Positions 16,057 through 25,406 are shown, counted from the first letter of the stretch. The stretch is DNA of 64,000 bases from Bin87 sp963663945 (GCA_963663945.1 OY760687.1:1488001-1552000), one strand, 5' to 3'. The notes: generated by a model not told the origin, from the sequence alone. Program-made: numbers and translations.

Positions 16057-16905
16057 CTAGTCCTGGGGGCCAGTGACCAAGGGCACCGGTTCTGGCACCC
16101 AGGGCGGGGCGGGCAACGGGAGCGCGTCCTGGTCGCACCCCCACAGCCAGTGCAGGTCGGGTTCAGGTCGCTCGGCCCCGTTCAGCGAAACGCGGCCTCT
16201 CATGATTTCGCCGGCCAAGATCCCGCCCGATATGATAATGCGCATGGCTTCGTCCACGGTGATTTCGGTGGGCGTAACCTTGCTGGAAGCGGCCACCACC
16301 AGGTAGCCGGAGGACGGCACCGGCGTGGTCGGTACGTATATGGACAGGTGGTCCTCCACGCCGTCCAGCTTGCCCAGGTTCGACGTGATCAGCCCGATCG
16401 ACAAAACTCCCAGTCGCGGGAACTCGATCAACACCACTCCCCGGTAGTCCTGTGCCTGCGAGTCCGACAGGAAATCGATGCCCACCCGCGTCGTCTTGTA
16501 CACCGCGCCGATCACCGGGATCCGGCCGATTAGATCGTGGATCTGGTTGATCAGGAACTTGGCGACTGCCCAACCGATGAGCAGCCCGACGACGTAGATC
16601 ACCACCAGAACTGCGGCGACCCCCACCAGGTCGGTCCAGTCGAACCCGCCCGTCTTGGGAATGTTCAGCCAGCGAACGAACGGCTCCAGCAGCGAAGCCA
16701 GCACATCGTAGAAGAAGTTGAAGATGAAATAGGTCACCAACACCGGCAGGAACACCAGCAGGCCGGCGCCCAGGCGGCTCTCCACGTGGCGCAGCGCCGA
16801 GGCTAAGGGCCGACGCCGCCGGCGCGGACTCTGCCTCCCGGATCCCGGGAAATGGGGAAAACCGAGGTCGTTGGGCGAAAGACGGCCTGGAGGAGGCTGC
16901 TGCAT
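16057..16905 (-). CDS. DUF502 family membrane protein
   Basis: A 282-residue DUF502 protein. An Arg-rich cytoplasmic N-terminus (about 25-40) is followed by a hydrophobic segment (AGLLVFLPVLVTYFIFNFF), a second one (VGVAAVLVVIYVVGLLIGW), and a soluble domain with IPVIGAVYKTTR and PTTPVPSSGYLVV, both hallmark segments. A Pro-rich C-terminal tail follows. The ATG at 16905 shares bases with the stop of the glycosyltransferase (TGATG), so the two are translationally coupled. Function of the family is unknown. Confidence 0.85.
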   Translation of the reverse strand: MQQPPPGRLSPNDLGFPHFPGSGRQSPRRRRRPLASALRHVESRLGAGLLVFLPVLVTYFIFNFFYDVLASLLEPFVRWLNIPKTGGFDWTDLVGVAAVLVVIYVVGLLIGWAVAKFLINQIHDLIGRIPVIGAVYKTTRVGIDFLSDSQAQDYRGVVLIEFPRLGVLSIGLITSNLGKLDGVEDHLSIYVPTTPVPSSGYLVVAASSKVTPTEITVDEAMRIIISGGILAGEIMRGRVSLNGAERPEPDLHWLWGCDQDALPLPAPPWVPEPVPLVTGPQD

Positions 16906-18143
16906 CAGCGGGCCGTCTCCTCGCCGCGCCCCGCCGATCCCAGGCGTTCGTAAAGCTCCAGCAGGCGGCCCGCCACCTGGTCCCAGCTCAGGGTTTCCGC
17001 GCGGCTTCGAGCGGCCCGTCCCATGCTGTCCCGCAGGTCCTCGTTGGCCATGATCATTTCCAACGACTGGGCGAACGCCTCGGGGCAGCGCCACGACTTC
17101 AGGTATCCGGTCCTGCCGTGTTGGACGATGGTCGACAGTCCGCCCACACGGGAGGCCACCACCGGTGTTCCGCAGGCCATGCTCTCCAAAGCGGCGAGGC
17201 CGAAACTCTCGTAGAACGACGGAACGACGCACACGTCGGCCGCGGAGTAATACAACGCCAGCTTATCCTGGGGCACGCGACCCACGAATTCTACGGTGTC
17301 GCCCAGTTGCAGATCAACGGACAACTGGTGCAGCCGCTCCAGTTCGCCGCTGCCGTCGGCATCCGAACCCACAACCAGGACCTGAACGCCCTCTTCAGAC
17401 TCCAGCGATGCGGCGGCATGGAGCAGTAGATCAGCGCCCTTCAGCGGCTCGATGCGACCCACGTACAGCATCACCTTGTGCCCATTCAGGCCCAACTCGC
17501 GGCGCGCTGCCGTCCGGCCGATGGGCCGGAAGCGGCTCAAATCGACCCCGCAGGGTATCAACTCCACCCGGTTGCGGTCGGCGCCGTACAGTCGCACCAT
17601 CGCGTCACGTTCGTGCGGGCTGAACGCCACTACGCAGTCGGCGCCCGCAATGATCCGCTCTTCGGTCTCCTGCCGCACCGGCGGCTCATGCTCTCCGGAA
17701 CGCGACTGCATCTTGATGCGCGACAGGGTATGGAAGGTCACCACCTGCGGCGTCCCGGTGTCCGCAGCCACGCTGGCGCCGGCCCAGCCGCTCAGCCAAT
17801 AGTGGGAATGGATGGCCAGGTATCGAAAGTTGTGCCTCTTCTGGTGTTGCCCAACTCCCACTACGAAATCGTCCAGGTAGCGGGGCAAATCGCCGAGTGC
17901 GGCGTCGGCAGGCCCGGCCGGCACGTGAATGTAGTCTACATTTTCGCTGTTGGACTCGGCTTCATCACACTGGTAGTCATGCTCGCGCGTGAACACGTCG
18001 ACGGCAACACCCAGATTGCCCATCGCACGGGCCAGTTCGCGGACGTGAACGTTCATGCCCCCGGCCTTCCCCTGCCCGGGGGCGGCCAGAGGGCAGGTGT
18101 GGTAGGAGATCAGTGCGACCCGGCGCGGACAATCGGATATCAA
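16905..18143 (-). CDS. Glycosyltransferase family 4 (MshA / sucrose-phosphate-synthase-like)
   Basis: A 412-residue GT-B glycosyltransferase. The N-terminal acceptor domain has GQGKAGGMNVHVRELARA, very close to the MshA-type loop. The donor domain has VGRIEPLKGADLLL and the E-x7-E motif ESFGLAALE with SMACGTPVVAS. It would transfer a sugar from a nucleotide-sugar donor. The inositol-phosphate specificity of MshA cannot be confirmed from sequence. It lies between the acyltransferase gene and the DUF502 gene in the long leftward run. Confidence 0.9.
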   Translation of the reverse strand: MISDCPRRVALISYHTCPLAAPGQGKAGGMNVHVRELARAMGNLGVAVDVFTREHDYQCDEAESNSENVDYIHVPAGPADAALGDLPRYLDDFVVGVGQHQKRHNFRYLAIHSHYWLSGWAGASVAADTGTPQVVTFHTLSRIKMQSRSGEHEPPVRQETEERIIAGADCVVAFSPHERDAMVRLYGADRNRVELIPCGVDLSRFRPIGRTAARRELGLNGHKVMLYVGRIEPLKGADLLLHAAASLESEEGVQVLVVGSDADGSGELERLHQLSVDLQLGDTVEFVGRVPQDKLALYYSAADVCVVPSFYESFGLAALESMACGTPVVASRVGGLSTIVQHGRTGYLKSWRCPEAFAQSLEMIMANEDLRDSMGRAARSRAETLSWDQVAGRLLELYERLGSAGRGEETAR

Positions 18144-18236
18144 GGCGAGGCGCTCCCGTTGCCGGAGACAGTCCTCGGCCCGGTGCTGTGCCGGACGCGT
18201 ATTCGCATCAATATGCTATTCACCGCCACTGCTCGG

Positions 18237-19232
18237 CTAACCTTCGCGCAGCAGCGTTATGCGGTAGAGGTGGTGGTCACGGCCGCCCAACCTGTACTTG
18301 TAGGGTTCGTTTCCCCGCAGGAAATCGAAGTATCGGTAGCCCTGTTCCAGCGCGTCGCGGAGGCACAGCGCGTGCAGCAGCAGCCCGACGCTGTAGTAGC
18401 GGTATTCCGTGTCGTGACCGCTGTTGTACAGCATGCGCACGCCGTCGTAGTCCAGGCACAGCGAGGCCGCCACCGGCTTGTCGTCCATTTCCATAAAAAA
18501 GAGCCGGAGAACTCCCTGGGCTGCCGTGGTCGCGATGAGCTGCCGGAAAAAGTCTTCCCGCTCGGCGGTGAGAAACTCGGCCTTTGCTGGGTCGCTGCGT
18601 CGCATCAGATCAAGGAACGTATCGATGCGTTCGACGGCTTCACTCGCATCCGAAACGCAGTACCAACGCCAGTTTTCGTGACCCTCCAGCCGTCGCAACT
18701 TCCGGCGCAGTTCGTGCCGGTCCTTCTTGCTCAGCCCGGCCAGGTAGTCATCCCATGTGGGCGGCAGGTCGAGGCGTGGCGCAACATCCTCTTCGGCGAT
18801 GTCCACCGAATATCCGCGCGCTCGCGCCAGATCCGGCAACATCGCGAGTGTAGGCGAGTCTTCACCAACTGAATACAGGTCAAGCTGTCGGCCCCCGCCC
18901 GAATCGATAGCGTCCAGCAGGGCCGGGAAAAACGCCGGCTCGGTTCCGCGTGCGATGACAAAGTCGTTGTAGTCAAACGTGTCGCTGTTGCCGACAAAGG
19001 AAAAATTGTCGCCGCAGCGCGATAACGACGCCAGGGCCGTCAATTGGCCCGCGGTGTCCGTGAGGTAAAACCCTGCCAGCGAACGGCCATTCTGAAAGGC
19101 GCTCCACCACAGTTCCTGCCAGGTGGGCGTGATGTACAGGTTGTTGACTACCGACCGACCCAGCAAATCCTGCCATTGCTGCCGGACTTCCTCAAAGGAC
19201 GTGATCGGGGTTGCTGGTGGGACGGTTGTCAT
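18237..19232 (-). CDS. CelD/BcsL-like GNAT acyltransferase
   Basis: A 331-residue protein of the CelD/BcsL branch of GNAT acyltransferases (FemAB-like). An N-terminal half with NNLYITPTWQELWWSAF and a C-terminal GNAT core with PVAASLCLDYDG, RYYSVGLLLHALCLRDALEQG and YFDFLRGNEPYKYRLG are visible. Family members modify polysaccharide or peptidoglycan precursors. The context of a glycosyltransferase supports an envelope or glycan role. The ATG at 19232 follows folE by 14 bases. Confidence 0.82.
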   Translation of the reverse strand: MTTVPPATPITSFEEVRQQWQDLLGRSVVNNLYITPTWQELWWSAFQNGRSLAGFYLTDTAGQLTALASLSRCGDNFSFVGNSDTFDYNDFVIARGTEPAFFPALLDAIDSGGGRQLDLYSVGEDSPTLAMLPDLARARGYSVDIAEEDVAPRLDLPPTWDDYLAGLSKKDRHELRRKLRRLEGHENWRWYCVSDASEAVERIDTFLDLMRRSDPAKAEFLTAEREDFFRQLIATTAAQGVLRLFFMEMDDKPVAASLCLDYDGVRMLYNSGHDTEYRYYSVGLLLHALCLRDALEQGYRYFDFLRGNEPYKYRLGGRDHHLYRITLLREG

Positions 19233-19246
19233 GTCAGGCGCACCGG

Positions 19247-19849
19247 TTACCCTCGGCTGTCCAAAAGGCTCAGCAGTTCGTTTGCAGAATACGCCGGCCC
19301 GGCGCCGTTTTCTCCACCGCTGGCTGCATGCCGTATCGCAGTGGTCACGACGCGATGACCCGGCTTTTGGATCCCGCGCATGGACATGCACAGGTGCTCG
19401 GCTTCGACTCGACACGCTACCGACAGCGGCTGCACCCGCGACATCACCGCGTCGGCCAGTTGCGCGGTTAGCCGCTCCTGGACTTGCAGACGCCGGGCCG
19501 CGGTTTCCAGTGCCCGGGCAATCTTGCTGATCCCGGCGATACGCCGGTCGGGTACGTAGACCAGGCTGGCTCTCCCGAAAAATGGCAGCAGGTGATGCTC
19601 GCACATTGAGTAGAAAGGGAGATCCGCCACCAGCACGGGATCGTGGGTCACGTCATCGGAGAACATCGCGTCGATCTCTGCGGCCGGGTCCAACCCCACC
19701 CCGGAGAACAGTTCTCCGTACATTTCCGCGACGCGTTCCGGCGTGCGCCACAGACCCTCGCGCCCGCTGTCCTCGTCAATGTACTTGAGGATGGCGCCCA
19801 CCGCGACCTCAATGGCCGGCAGGTTCATTTTGGATCCGGCGACTGTCAT
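19247..19849 (-). CDS. folE: GTP cyclohydrolase I
   Basis: A 200-residue enzyme converting GTP to dihydroneopterin triphosphate, the first step to folate. Zinc ligands are Cys83 and His86 (SMCEHHLLPF) and Cys154 (EAEHLCMSMRG). GISKIARALE and QERLT motifs match the family. The ATG at 19849 overlaps the thrC stop in ATGA; an alternative in-frame ATG at 19828 is closer to the usual family start. The organism's fhs gene at 51239 belongs to the same one-carbon metabolism. Confidence 0.93.
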   Translation of the reverse strand: MTVAGSKMNLPAIEVAVGAILKYIDEDSGREGLWRTPERVAEMYGELFSGVGLDPAAEIDAMFSDDVTHDPVLVADLPFYSMCEHHLLPFFGRASLVYVPDRRIAGISKIARALETAARRLQVQERLTAQLADAVMSRVQPLSVACRVEAEHLCMSMRGIQKPGHRVVTTAIRHAASGGENGAGPAYSANELLSLLDSRG

Positions 19850-20913
19850 TTGGTCGGAAGCGTCTCCATGATGGCATTCTCTATGGCTTCGAGGTTCGGC
19901 TTGACCTCCACCGTGTTGGCCTGGGCGCTGCTGACCGCCATGTCGGGATCCTTGAGACCGCTCCCGGTGATGATGCAGACCACCCGCTTCCCTGTCAGGT
20001 CCAGGCCGTTGCGCTTCATTTTGAGAAGGCCGGCCACGGAAGCGGCCGACGCCGGTTCCCCGAATATTCCCTCGCGTGACGCCAGCAACCGGTACGCCTC
20101 GAGGATCTCGTCGTCGCTCACCGCGTCGATGACGCCTCCCGACTGATCCCGCGCACGCTCCGCAAACTTCCAGCTCGCCGGGTTTCCGATGCGTATCGCG
20201 GATGCTATGGTCTGTGGGAACGGGACCGGCTCGCCGCGCACGATCGGCGCCGCGCCTTCTGCCTGGAAGCCCATCATCCGGGGCAGGACCTCGTTTCGTC
20301 CCAGCTGGTGGTATTCGACGAAGCCGCGCCAGTAGGCCGTGATATTGCCTGCGTTGCCCACGGGGATGAACAGGTAATCCGGCGCGTCTCCCAGCACATC
20401 CGATATCTCGAACGCCGCGGTCTTCTGCCCTTCGATGCGGTGCTGGTTGACCGAGTTGACCAGGGTGATGGGGTTGGTCTTCGTGAACTCTCTCACCAGC
20501 TCCAGAGCAGCGTCGAAGTTGCCGTCGACCAGGAGAATCCGGGCGCCATACGCCATGGCCTGAGCCAGTTTGCCCAACGCCACCTCGCCTTTGGGGATCA
20601 ACACCCAAGCGGCCAGGTTGCAATAGGCAGCGTAGGCTGCGGCCGACGCACTGGTGTTGCCGGTGGAAGCGCACATCACGCCGACACTGCTCTCTTCCAG
20701 CGCCTTGGCCATGGCCATCACCATGCCCCGGTCTTTGAACGATCCGGTGGGGTTGCAGCCCTCCAGCTTGAAGAACAGGTTGGGGCAGCCGAGTTCGGGC
20801 CCGAGTTGCCGGGACTGCACCAGCGGCGTATCCCCTTCACCCATCGAGAAGATGGGTGTTTCTTCGTTTACCGGCAGTAGGTCCCGGTACTGTTGTAATA
20901 CGCCTACGCCCAT
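19846..20913 (-). CDS. thrC: Threonine synthase
   Basis: A 355-residue PLP enzyme turning O-phosphohomoserine into threonine. The PLP lysine is in TGSFKDRGM near 57-65, the phosphate-binding ASTGNTSAS follows, and IPVGNAGN and TGSGLKDP are present. It has the shorter length typical of the group common in Chloroflexota and actinobacteria. It is 81 bases downstream of hom and overlaps folE by four bases. Confidence 0.94.
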   Translation of the reverse strand: MGVGVLQQYRDLLPVNEETPIFSMGEGDTPLVQSRQLGPELGCPNLFFKLEGCNPTGSFKDRGMVMAMAKALEESSVGVMCASTGNTSASAAAYAAYCNLAAWVLIPKGEVALGKLAQAMAYGARILLVDGNFDAALELVREFTKTNPITLVNSVNQHRIEGQKTAAFEISDVLGDAPDYLFIPVGNAGNITAYWRGFVEYHQLGRNEVLPRMMGFQAEGAAPIVRGEPVPFPQTIASAIRIGNPASWKFAERARDQSGGVIDAVSDDEILEAYRLLASREGIFGEPASAASVAGLLKMKRNGLDLTGKRVVCIITGSGLKDPDMAVSSAQANTVEVKPNLEAIENAIMETLPTK

Positions 20914-20994
20914 TTTCTACCGGGTATGGCTGGCTGATGCCAAGGTTTTGCCTGGTTACTGCTAAGGATGGGTTGAGTTTTTTCTGCGGTCGCT

Positions 20995-22314
20995 TTACTG
21001 CTCGATGCGGATCAAATTGTCGACACTCACCACCACGCCCAATTCTGCCACGGCGGCCAGTGCGGTCTGCACGTCTGCCTCACGGGAAGGGTATGTGGTG
21101 ATCACCAATTGGGCGGTACCGCCGCCCGGGTCGGTATCCTTTTGGATCACGGTGGCGATTGAGATGTTGCCGTCGCCCAGCAGCCGTGCTATCTGGGCCA
21201 GCACGCCGGCCTGGTCGGCGCATGTCAGTCGCAGGTAGTAGGCGCTGGAGAGTTCGTCGATGGGTCGGATGGCCTGCCCAGCCTGATGGCCGCGTCCATT
21301 GGACACAGGTAGCAGAGGCGGTGCGCCAGCGCTGTCGATGGACCTGACAACGTTGAGAATGTCGCCCATCACCGCGCTGGTTGTGGCGTCGCGCCCGGCT
21401 CCCTGACCGTGCAGGATGATCTGGCCACAGAGATCACCAGTCACTTCCACGGCATTATACACGCCGTCGACCTTGGCCAGCAGGTGATCCTCAGGGACCA
21501 GGGCGGGATGAACGCGTGCCTGAACCGCGCCGTCCGGCTGGGCCGCCGCGATCGCCAGCGATTTTATGGCATAACCCAACTCGGCAGCGTAGCGGAAATC
21601 TTCGGGCGCGAGCCGGCTGATGCCCTCGGTGTGGATCGATCCGTGGGGTATCGATTGGTGAAACGCTAAACTCCCCAGCACCGACAGTTTGTACGCCGCG
21701 TCGATGCCTTCGATATCGTTGGTGGGATCGGATTCCGCGTACCCCCGGCTCTGCGCTTCGGCCAGGGCTTCCGCAAATGGCGTCTGGCTCCGTGCCATGC
21801 GGGTCAGGATATAGTTTGTGGTCCCATTGATGATGGAACGAATCGAGCGGATGTCGTTGGCCAGCAGTTGTGACATCAAGCAGCCGACGATAGGAATTCC
21901 ACCGCCGGCCGATGCCTCGAATAGCAGGTTGACGCTCTGGGACTGCGCCAGCGCCAACAGTGATGCGCCGCGTCGGGCCATCACCTCTTTGTTGGCGGTG
22001 ACGACGTGCTTGCCGCCGGCCAGGGCTCGTTCCAAATAATCGCCGGCCGGTGAATCCCCTCCCATCACCTCAACCACCACATGGATGTCGGGATCCGCCA
22101 GGATATCCTCCGGATTGGTCGTCAACACCCCCGGCGGAGGAGACGGCTCGCGGGTTTTGGCCGCGTCGCGAACCAGGGCCCGGCGCAGCCGAACCGTGCG
22201 CCCGGTCTTGCGCCTGATCTCATCCGCGTTGCCCGATAGAGCTGCAGCGACACCGCCCCCGACGGTTCCCAGACCCATCAGGCCGATGTTGATTGCTTCT
22301 GTTGCTGCGGGCAT
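20995..22314 (-). CDS. hom: Homoserine dehydrogenase with C-terminal ACT domain
   Basis: A 439-residue enzyme reducing aspartate semialdehyde to homoserine. NAD(P)-binding GLMGLGTVGGGVA is at 10-22, the catalytic domain includes INGTTNYILTRM and ESDPTNDIEGIDAAYKL, and the ACT regulatory domain at about 355-430 (YYLRLTCADQAGVLAQIARLLGDGNISI) suggests feedback control by threonine. It starts the hom-thrC pair. TATTAC lies just before the ATG, so its promoter may be unusually close or lie further upstream. Confidence 0.95.
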   Translation of the reverse strand: MPAATEAINIGLMGLGTVGGGVAAALSGNADEIRRKTGRTVRLRRALVRDAAKTREPSPPPGVLTTNPEDILADPDIHVVVEVMGGDSPAGDYLERALAGGKHVVTANKEVMARRGASLLALAQSQSVNLLFEASAGGGIPIVGCLMSQLLANDIRSIRSIINGTTNYILTRMARSQTPFAEALAEAQSRGYAESDPTNDIEGIDAAYKLSVLGSLAFHQSIPHGSIHTEGISRLAPEDFRYAAELGYAIKSLAIAAAQPDGAVQARVHPALVPEDHLLAKVDGVYNAVEVTGDLCGQIILHGQGAGRDATTSAVMGDILNVVRSIDSAGAPPLLPVSNGRGHQAGQAIRPIDELSSAYYLRLTCADQAGVLAQIARLLGDGNISIATVIQKDTDPGGGTAQLVITTYPSREADVQTALAAVAELGVVVSVDNLIRIEQ

Positions 22315-22409
22315 CTTGTAATACTGCGGTCTGGCTCGGTCAGAAGGGAGTTAAATCTTGCGCTGGTTCGTGAATCGGTTCCGTCGATGCATCCAGGTCT
22401 TCGCGAAGC

Positions 22410-23615
22410 TTACTGCTGAGGTTGGGGTGTAACCCGAGGCGCAGTCAGCCTGACCTGGTCGGTCACCCACGCGTACCGGTTGCTGTCGAAGTTGATCTTC
22501 ACCCAACCTTCATCGGAGCCCCGTGCCAGTTGATCGTCCTTCCATTCCTCGACCCGGGCGCTGGCCATTTGGAAGAGCATCTGCGGCTCGACCTTCCGCG
22601 TTTCCGGGCCGGCGATGGGCTGGACTATGAATATCGTTTCATCCTGGTATATGGGGGTGGAAATCTCGCCGGGCTCCAACGAGGCAGGCTTTCGCGTTTT
22701 AGTCCCGTCTTCGGCGATTTCAGTTTCGCCGAACAGGTAGCTGTCGAACTCCGGAAACGCTCCTTCGGGCACCCACCCGATGTATCCGTCGTTACCGGCG
22801 ATCTCGCGCGACACGGATGCGAAATCCTGGCCCAGCACCAGGCGTTCACGCACCCCCTCCGGCGTCGCCGTCGAATTCAGGCTCAGCGCGATAGCCTGCA
22901 CCTCAACCTGTGGCGCTTCCTCCGGCAGGGACCCCAGCATGATGCCGAACAGGGTGCTCTGGTGCAGCCGCTCTTGCATCATACGACGGTAGGCGTCGTC
23001 CGTCAGGTTCACCTGGGTCAGGAAGTTCTTGTAGGCGTTGTCGAATTCGGCATCCAGTTGCGCTTGTAATTGCGGGTCGTCGGGATCCTGACCCGGCTCC
23101 GGCTCGGGACGGAATTGGCTCCGAATCGCATCGTCAATCTGCGAGTCGGTAACGTCAATGCCGAGGCCGGGCGCCGCCTGCCGCAGTATCTCGGCGTGCA
23201 GCAGGTCGGTCAGCAGTTGGAACGGAATCCGGCTGAAATCCACCTGCCCGCCCTGATAGCGGTTGATGCCCTGGAGGACGCGGATCCGCTCCACCAGGTC
23301 GCCCATGGTGAAACGAACGCCCCTGACCTCCCCGGCCATAACCCGTGGAGGCAGGATGAACTGTTGGTACACGCCGGCCAGCACCACTCCGACGATCACT
23401 AGGATCAGCGCTGCGCCGACGATTATCGCGATCCGTTGGCGGCGAGAATCGAGCCGGCGGCGTGTACGCACGGCCTGGGCAGCGTTGGTGTCTGACGTCC
23501 CCAGCCGGCGACTGCGGCCGGCGGCGTTTCTTGAGGGACGGCGCCGGGCAGGCTGCTCCGGTGTCTCTTCTGCCTGGTCGGCGCTGCGTTTCCAGGGCAG
23601 CGATAGGTTAAGCAT
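22410..23615 (-). CDS. Membrane-anchored SurA/PrsA-like peptidyl-prolyl isomerase
   Basis: A 401-residue protein with a basic cytoplasmic N-terminus (about 1-60), one transmembrane segment (62-84) and an extracytoplasmic part. A SurA-N-like chaperone region spans about 95-240 and a parvulin-like domain about 245-375 (GYIGWVPEGAFPEFD, LEPGEISTPIYQDETIFIVQP). It probably helps fold exported proteins, alongside the SecDF genes elsewhere in the window. It is 14 bases downstream of rpsR and may belong to that operon. Confidence 0.85.
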   Translation of the reverse strand: MLNLSLPWKRSADQAEETPEQPARRRPSRNAAGRSRRLGTSDTNAAQAVRTRRRLDSRRQRIAIIVGAALILVIVGVVLAGVYQQFILPPRVMAGEVRGVRFTMGDLVERIRVLQGINRYQGGQVDFSRIPFQLLTDLLHAEILRQAAPGLGIDVTDSQIDDAIRSQFRPEPEPGQDPDDPQLQAQLDAEFDNAYKNFLTQVNLTDDAYRRMMQERLHQSTLFGIMLGSLPEEAPQVEVQAIALSLNSTATPEGVRERLVLGQDFASVSREIAGNDGYIGWVPEGAFPEFDSYLFGETEIAEDGTKTRKPASLEPGEISTPIYQDETIFIVQPIAGPETRKVEPQMLFQMASARVEEWKDDQLARGSDEGWVKINFDSNRYAWVTDQVRLTAPRVTPQPQQ

Positions 23616-23629
23616 CTGGAGTGGGCCGA

Positions 23630-24094
23630 TTAGCGACCCGAGCGCATGCCGACGTTAATGCTGTGTTCGGGAGCGTAGGGCAGCAGAGCGAGGTAGCGGG
23701 CTCGCTTGATCGCCTGAGCCAGGAGCCGCTGGTTCTTGGCCGACGTGCCCGTTTTGCGGGTAGGCTCGATTTTTCCCTGCTCCGAAATGTACCTGCGCAG
23801 GCGGTCCACGTCCTTGTAATCCGGCGTCACGCCCTCAACGGTGAAGGCGCACACTCGCCGGCGCGGTCCGTACCGCCGTCCGCCGCCGCGCCCGCCGCCG
23901 CGTGGCCCGCCTCTTCCGGGGGGGCGTCCACCTGGGCCGCCGGGGCGTCCGCCCGGTCCACCAGGAGGGCCGCCGCCCGGCCGTCCACCCGGTCCGCCCA
24001 TGGGCGGGCCACTGGCGGCAGGCGGAGCACCGACCGGCGCGGACGGCGCCGCGCTGGCGGGAGGAGTTGCGGGTGCGGATTCTGGGGTAGTCAT
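23630..24094 (-). CDS. rpsR: Ribosomal protein bS18 with long Gly/Pro-rich N-terminal extension
   Basis: A 154-residue bS18; the usual length is about 75. The conserved core begins near residue 80 (RRRVCAFTVEG, DYKDVDRLRRYISEQGKIEPTRKTGTSAKNQRLLAQAIKRARYLALLPY). Before it lies a low-complexity extension of Ala/Pro, then Gly/Pro/Arg (GGRPGG-type repeats). bS18 binds bS6 on the 30S platform. No better internal start with a binding site is seen, and GGAGG lies before the ATG at 24094. It is third in rpsF-ssb-rpsR. Confidence 0.9.
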   Translation of the reverse strand: MTTPESAPATPPASAAPSAPVGAPPAASGPPMGGPGGRPGGGPPGGPGGRPGGPGGRPPGRGGPRGGGRGGGRRYGPRRRVCAFTVEGVTPDYKDVDRLRRYISEQGKIEPTRKTGTSAKNQRLLAQAIKRARYLALLPYAPEHSINVGMRSGR

Positions 24095-24137
24095 GGTTGG
24101 AGGTTCCTCCGGGCTTCGGGTATTCGGGTGCTGTGGA

Positions 24138-24638
24138 TCAGAAGGGAAGGTCGTCTACATCCATCGGGTCACCGGCGTTGCCGGCGCCTGAGCCAGCCCC
24201 CCGCCGGTCGTCATATCCGCCACGCTGGTCATCATACCCGCCGCTGTCGCCTCGGTCGCCGTAGCTGCGTTCAGATTGTCCGCCGTAGCCGCCATAGCCC
24301 GAATCATCCGTTTGATCCCCGCGGCGTCCCAAAAATTGAACATCGGTGACGAACACGTCCAGCGAGAACCCGGGACCGCCGTCACGTCGTTCATACTGTC
24401 GAGTGCTAAGGCGCCCTTCTACGTACACTTGTTGGCCGCGACTGAGGTATTGGTTGCAGGTATCGGCGAGCCTGCCGTGTGCCGTGCAATTGAACCATTC
24501 GGTTTGCTCTCGCTGCTCACCGTTGACCGTATAACGCCGGTTGGTAGCAATGCTGAACGACGTCATGGGGTTGCCGGATGTCGAGTACCGCATCTCCGGA
24601 TCCCGACCAAGGTTGCCGATAATAGTGATCTTGTTCAC
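24138..24638 (-). CDS. ssb: Single-stranded DNA-binding protein
   Basis: A 166-residue SSB. The OB-fold (about 1-105) starts with the usual MNKITIIGNLGRDPEMRYSTSG and includes the ssDNA-binding WFNCTAHGRLAD segment. A Gly/Asp/Tyr-rich disordered tail follows, ending in the acidic tip DVDDLPF that binds replication and repair partners. Genes rpsF, ssb and rpsR lie together, the arrangement common across bacteria. Confidence 0.96.
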   Translation of the reverse strand: MNKITIIGNLGRDPEMRYSTSGNPMTSFSIATNRRYTVNGEQREQTEWFNCTAHGRLADTCNQYLSRGQQVYVEGRLSTRQYERRDGGPGFSLDVFVTDVQFLGRRGDQTDDSGYGGYGGQSERSYGDRGDSGGYDDQRGGYDDRRGAGSGAGNAGDPMDVDDLPF

Positions 24639-24644
24639 GTCAAT

Positions 24645-25370
24645 TTACGCCTCTGCGTCGCCATCGGTTTCGGCGGGTGGCTCAGGTGCGGGCGCCGGTT
24701 CCGTCGCTGCAGGCTCGGCGCTGGCGGTGGGTTCGGGCGCCGCGGCCGGTTCGGGAGTCGCCGCGGTTTCGGCGCTGCTTTCCGGCGCAGGAGCGGGAGT
24801 GGGCTCAACCGACTCCGGGACGGACGCGGGAGCCGGCGCCGGTGTCGCCGTGGGGGCGTCCGCGCTGGGAGCAGCCGGGGCGTCTGTTCCGGGAGCCGCG
24901 GCTGCCGGCGCACCTGCTGGCGCCGGCGGCGGACCACCACCCTGCCGACGGTCGCCGAACCCTCCGGGCGCGTCCGGAATCGGCCCGCCGCCGTCCTGGC
25001 GTCGGCCCCGTCCGGGCGGGACGTACCGCGATGGAGCGGTAAGCGGTCCCGGGGCTGGCTTGTCGGGCAACGGGCCGTCGCAGTTCATGATCAGCGACCG
25101 CAGCACCTGCTCGTCCAGCCTCAGGTAATTTTCCAGATCGCGGTTGAACGAATTGTCCACCGTAAAGGTGCTCAAATAGTACGATCCTTCCAGGAAATTG
25201 TAGTTCCCTTTGCGGATCGGATAGGCCAACCGGCGGGTGCCCCAAATCTGCTCGGCCGTGATTTCGCCGTCCCGGTTGGCGATGAACGACTTGATCTCGT
25301 CCCATTTCGCCGATGCTTCGTCCTGGTTCAGCATCGGGCTCAAAATTGTTACCAGTTCGTAATGACGCAA
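24645..25370 (-). CDS. rpsF: Ribosomal protein bS6 with long Ala/Pro/Glu C-terminal extension
   Basis: A 241-residue bS6; the normal protein is about 95-135. The core spans about 1-98 (MRHYELVTILSP, IWGTRRLAYPIRKGNYNFLEGSYY, LRSLIMNCDGPLP). Residues from about 103 on form a disordered tail: a Gly/Arg/Pro stretch, then Ala/Pro/Glu repeats ending in acidic residues. The start is TTG at 25370 with AGGAG upstream. A near-consensus promoter lies about 37 bases before it. Confidence 0.93.
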   Translation of the reverse strand: MRHYELVTILSPMLNQDEASAKWDEIKSFIANRDGEITAEQIWGTRRLAYPIRKGNYNFLEGSYYLSTFTVDNSFNRDLENYLRLDEQVLRSLIMNCDGPLPDKPAPGPLTAPSRYVPPGRGRRQDGGGPIPDAPGGFGDRRQGGGPPPAPAGAPAAAAPGTDAPAAPSADAPTATPAPAPASVPESVEPTPAPAPESSAETAATPEPAAAPEPTASAEPAATEPAPAPEPPAETDGDAEA

Positions 25371-25406
25371 GTTCGAATCTCCTGAATTGGTGAAAGCGCA
25401 ACGGCG

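Noticed and set aside
23827..24191. Frames rich in Gly/Pro or Arg opposite rpsR
   Set aside because: These are the antisense and shifted readings of the low-complexity bS18 extension.
25371..25395. tRNA-like GTTCGAATCTCC segment before rpsF
   Set aside because: It resembles a T-arm by chance. No acceptor, D or anticodon arm surrounds it, and it is the rpsF ribosome-binding region on the other strand.
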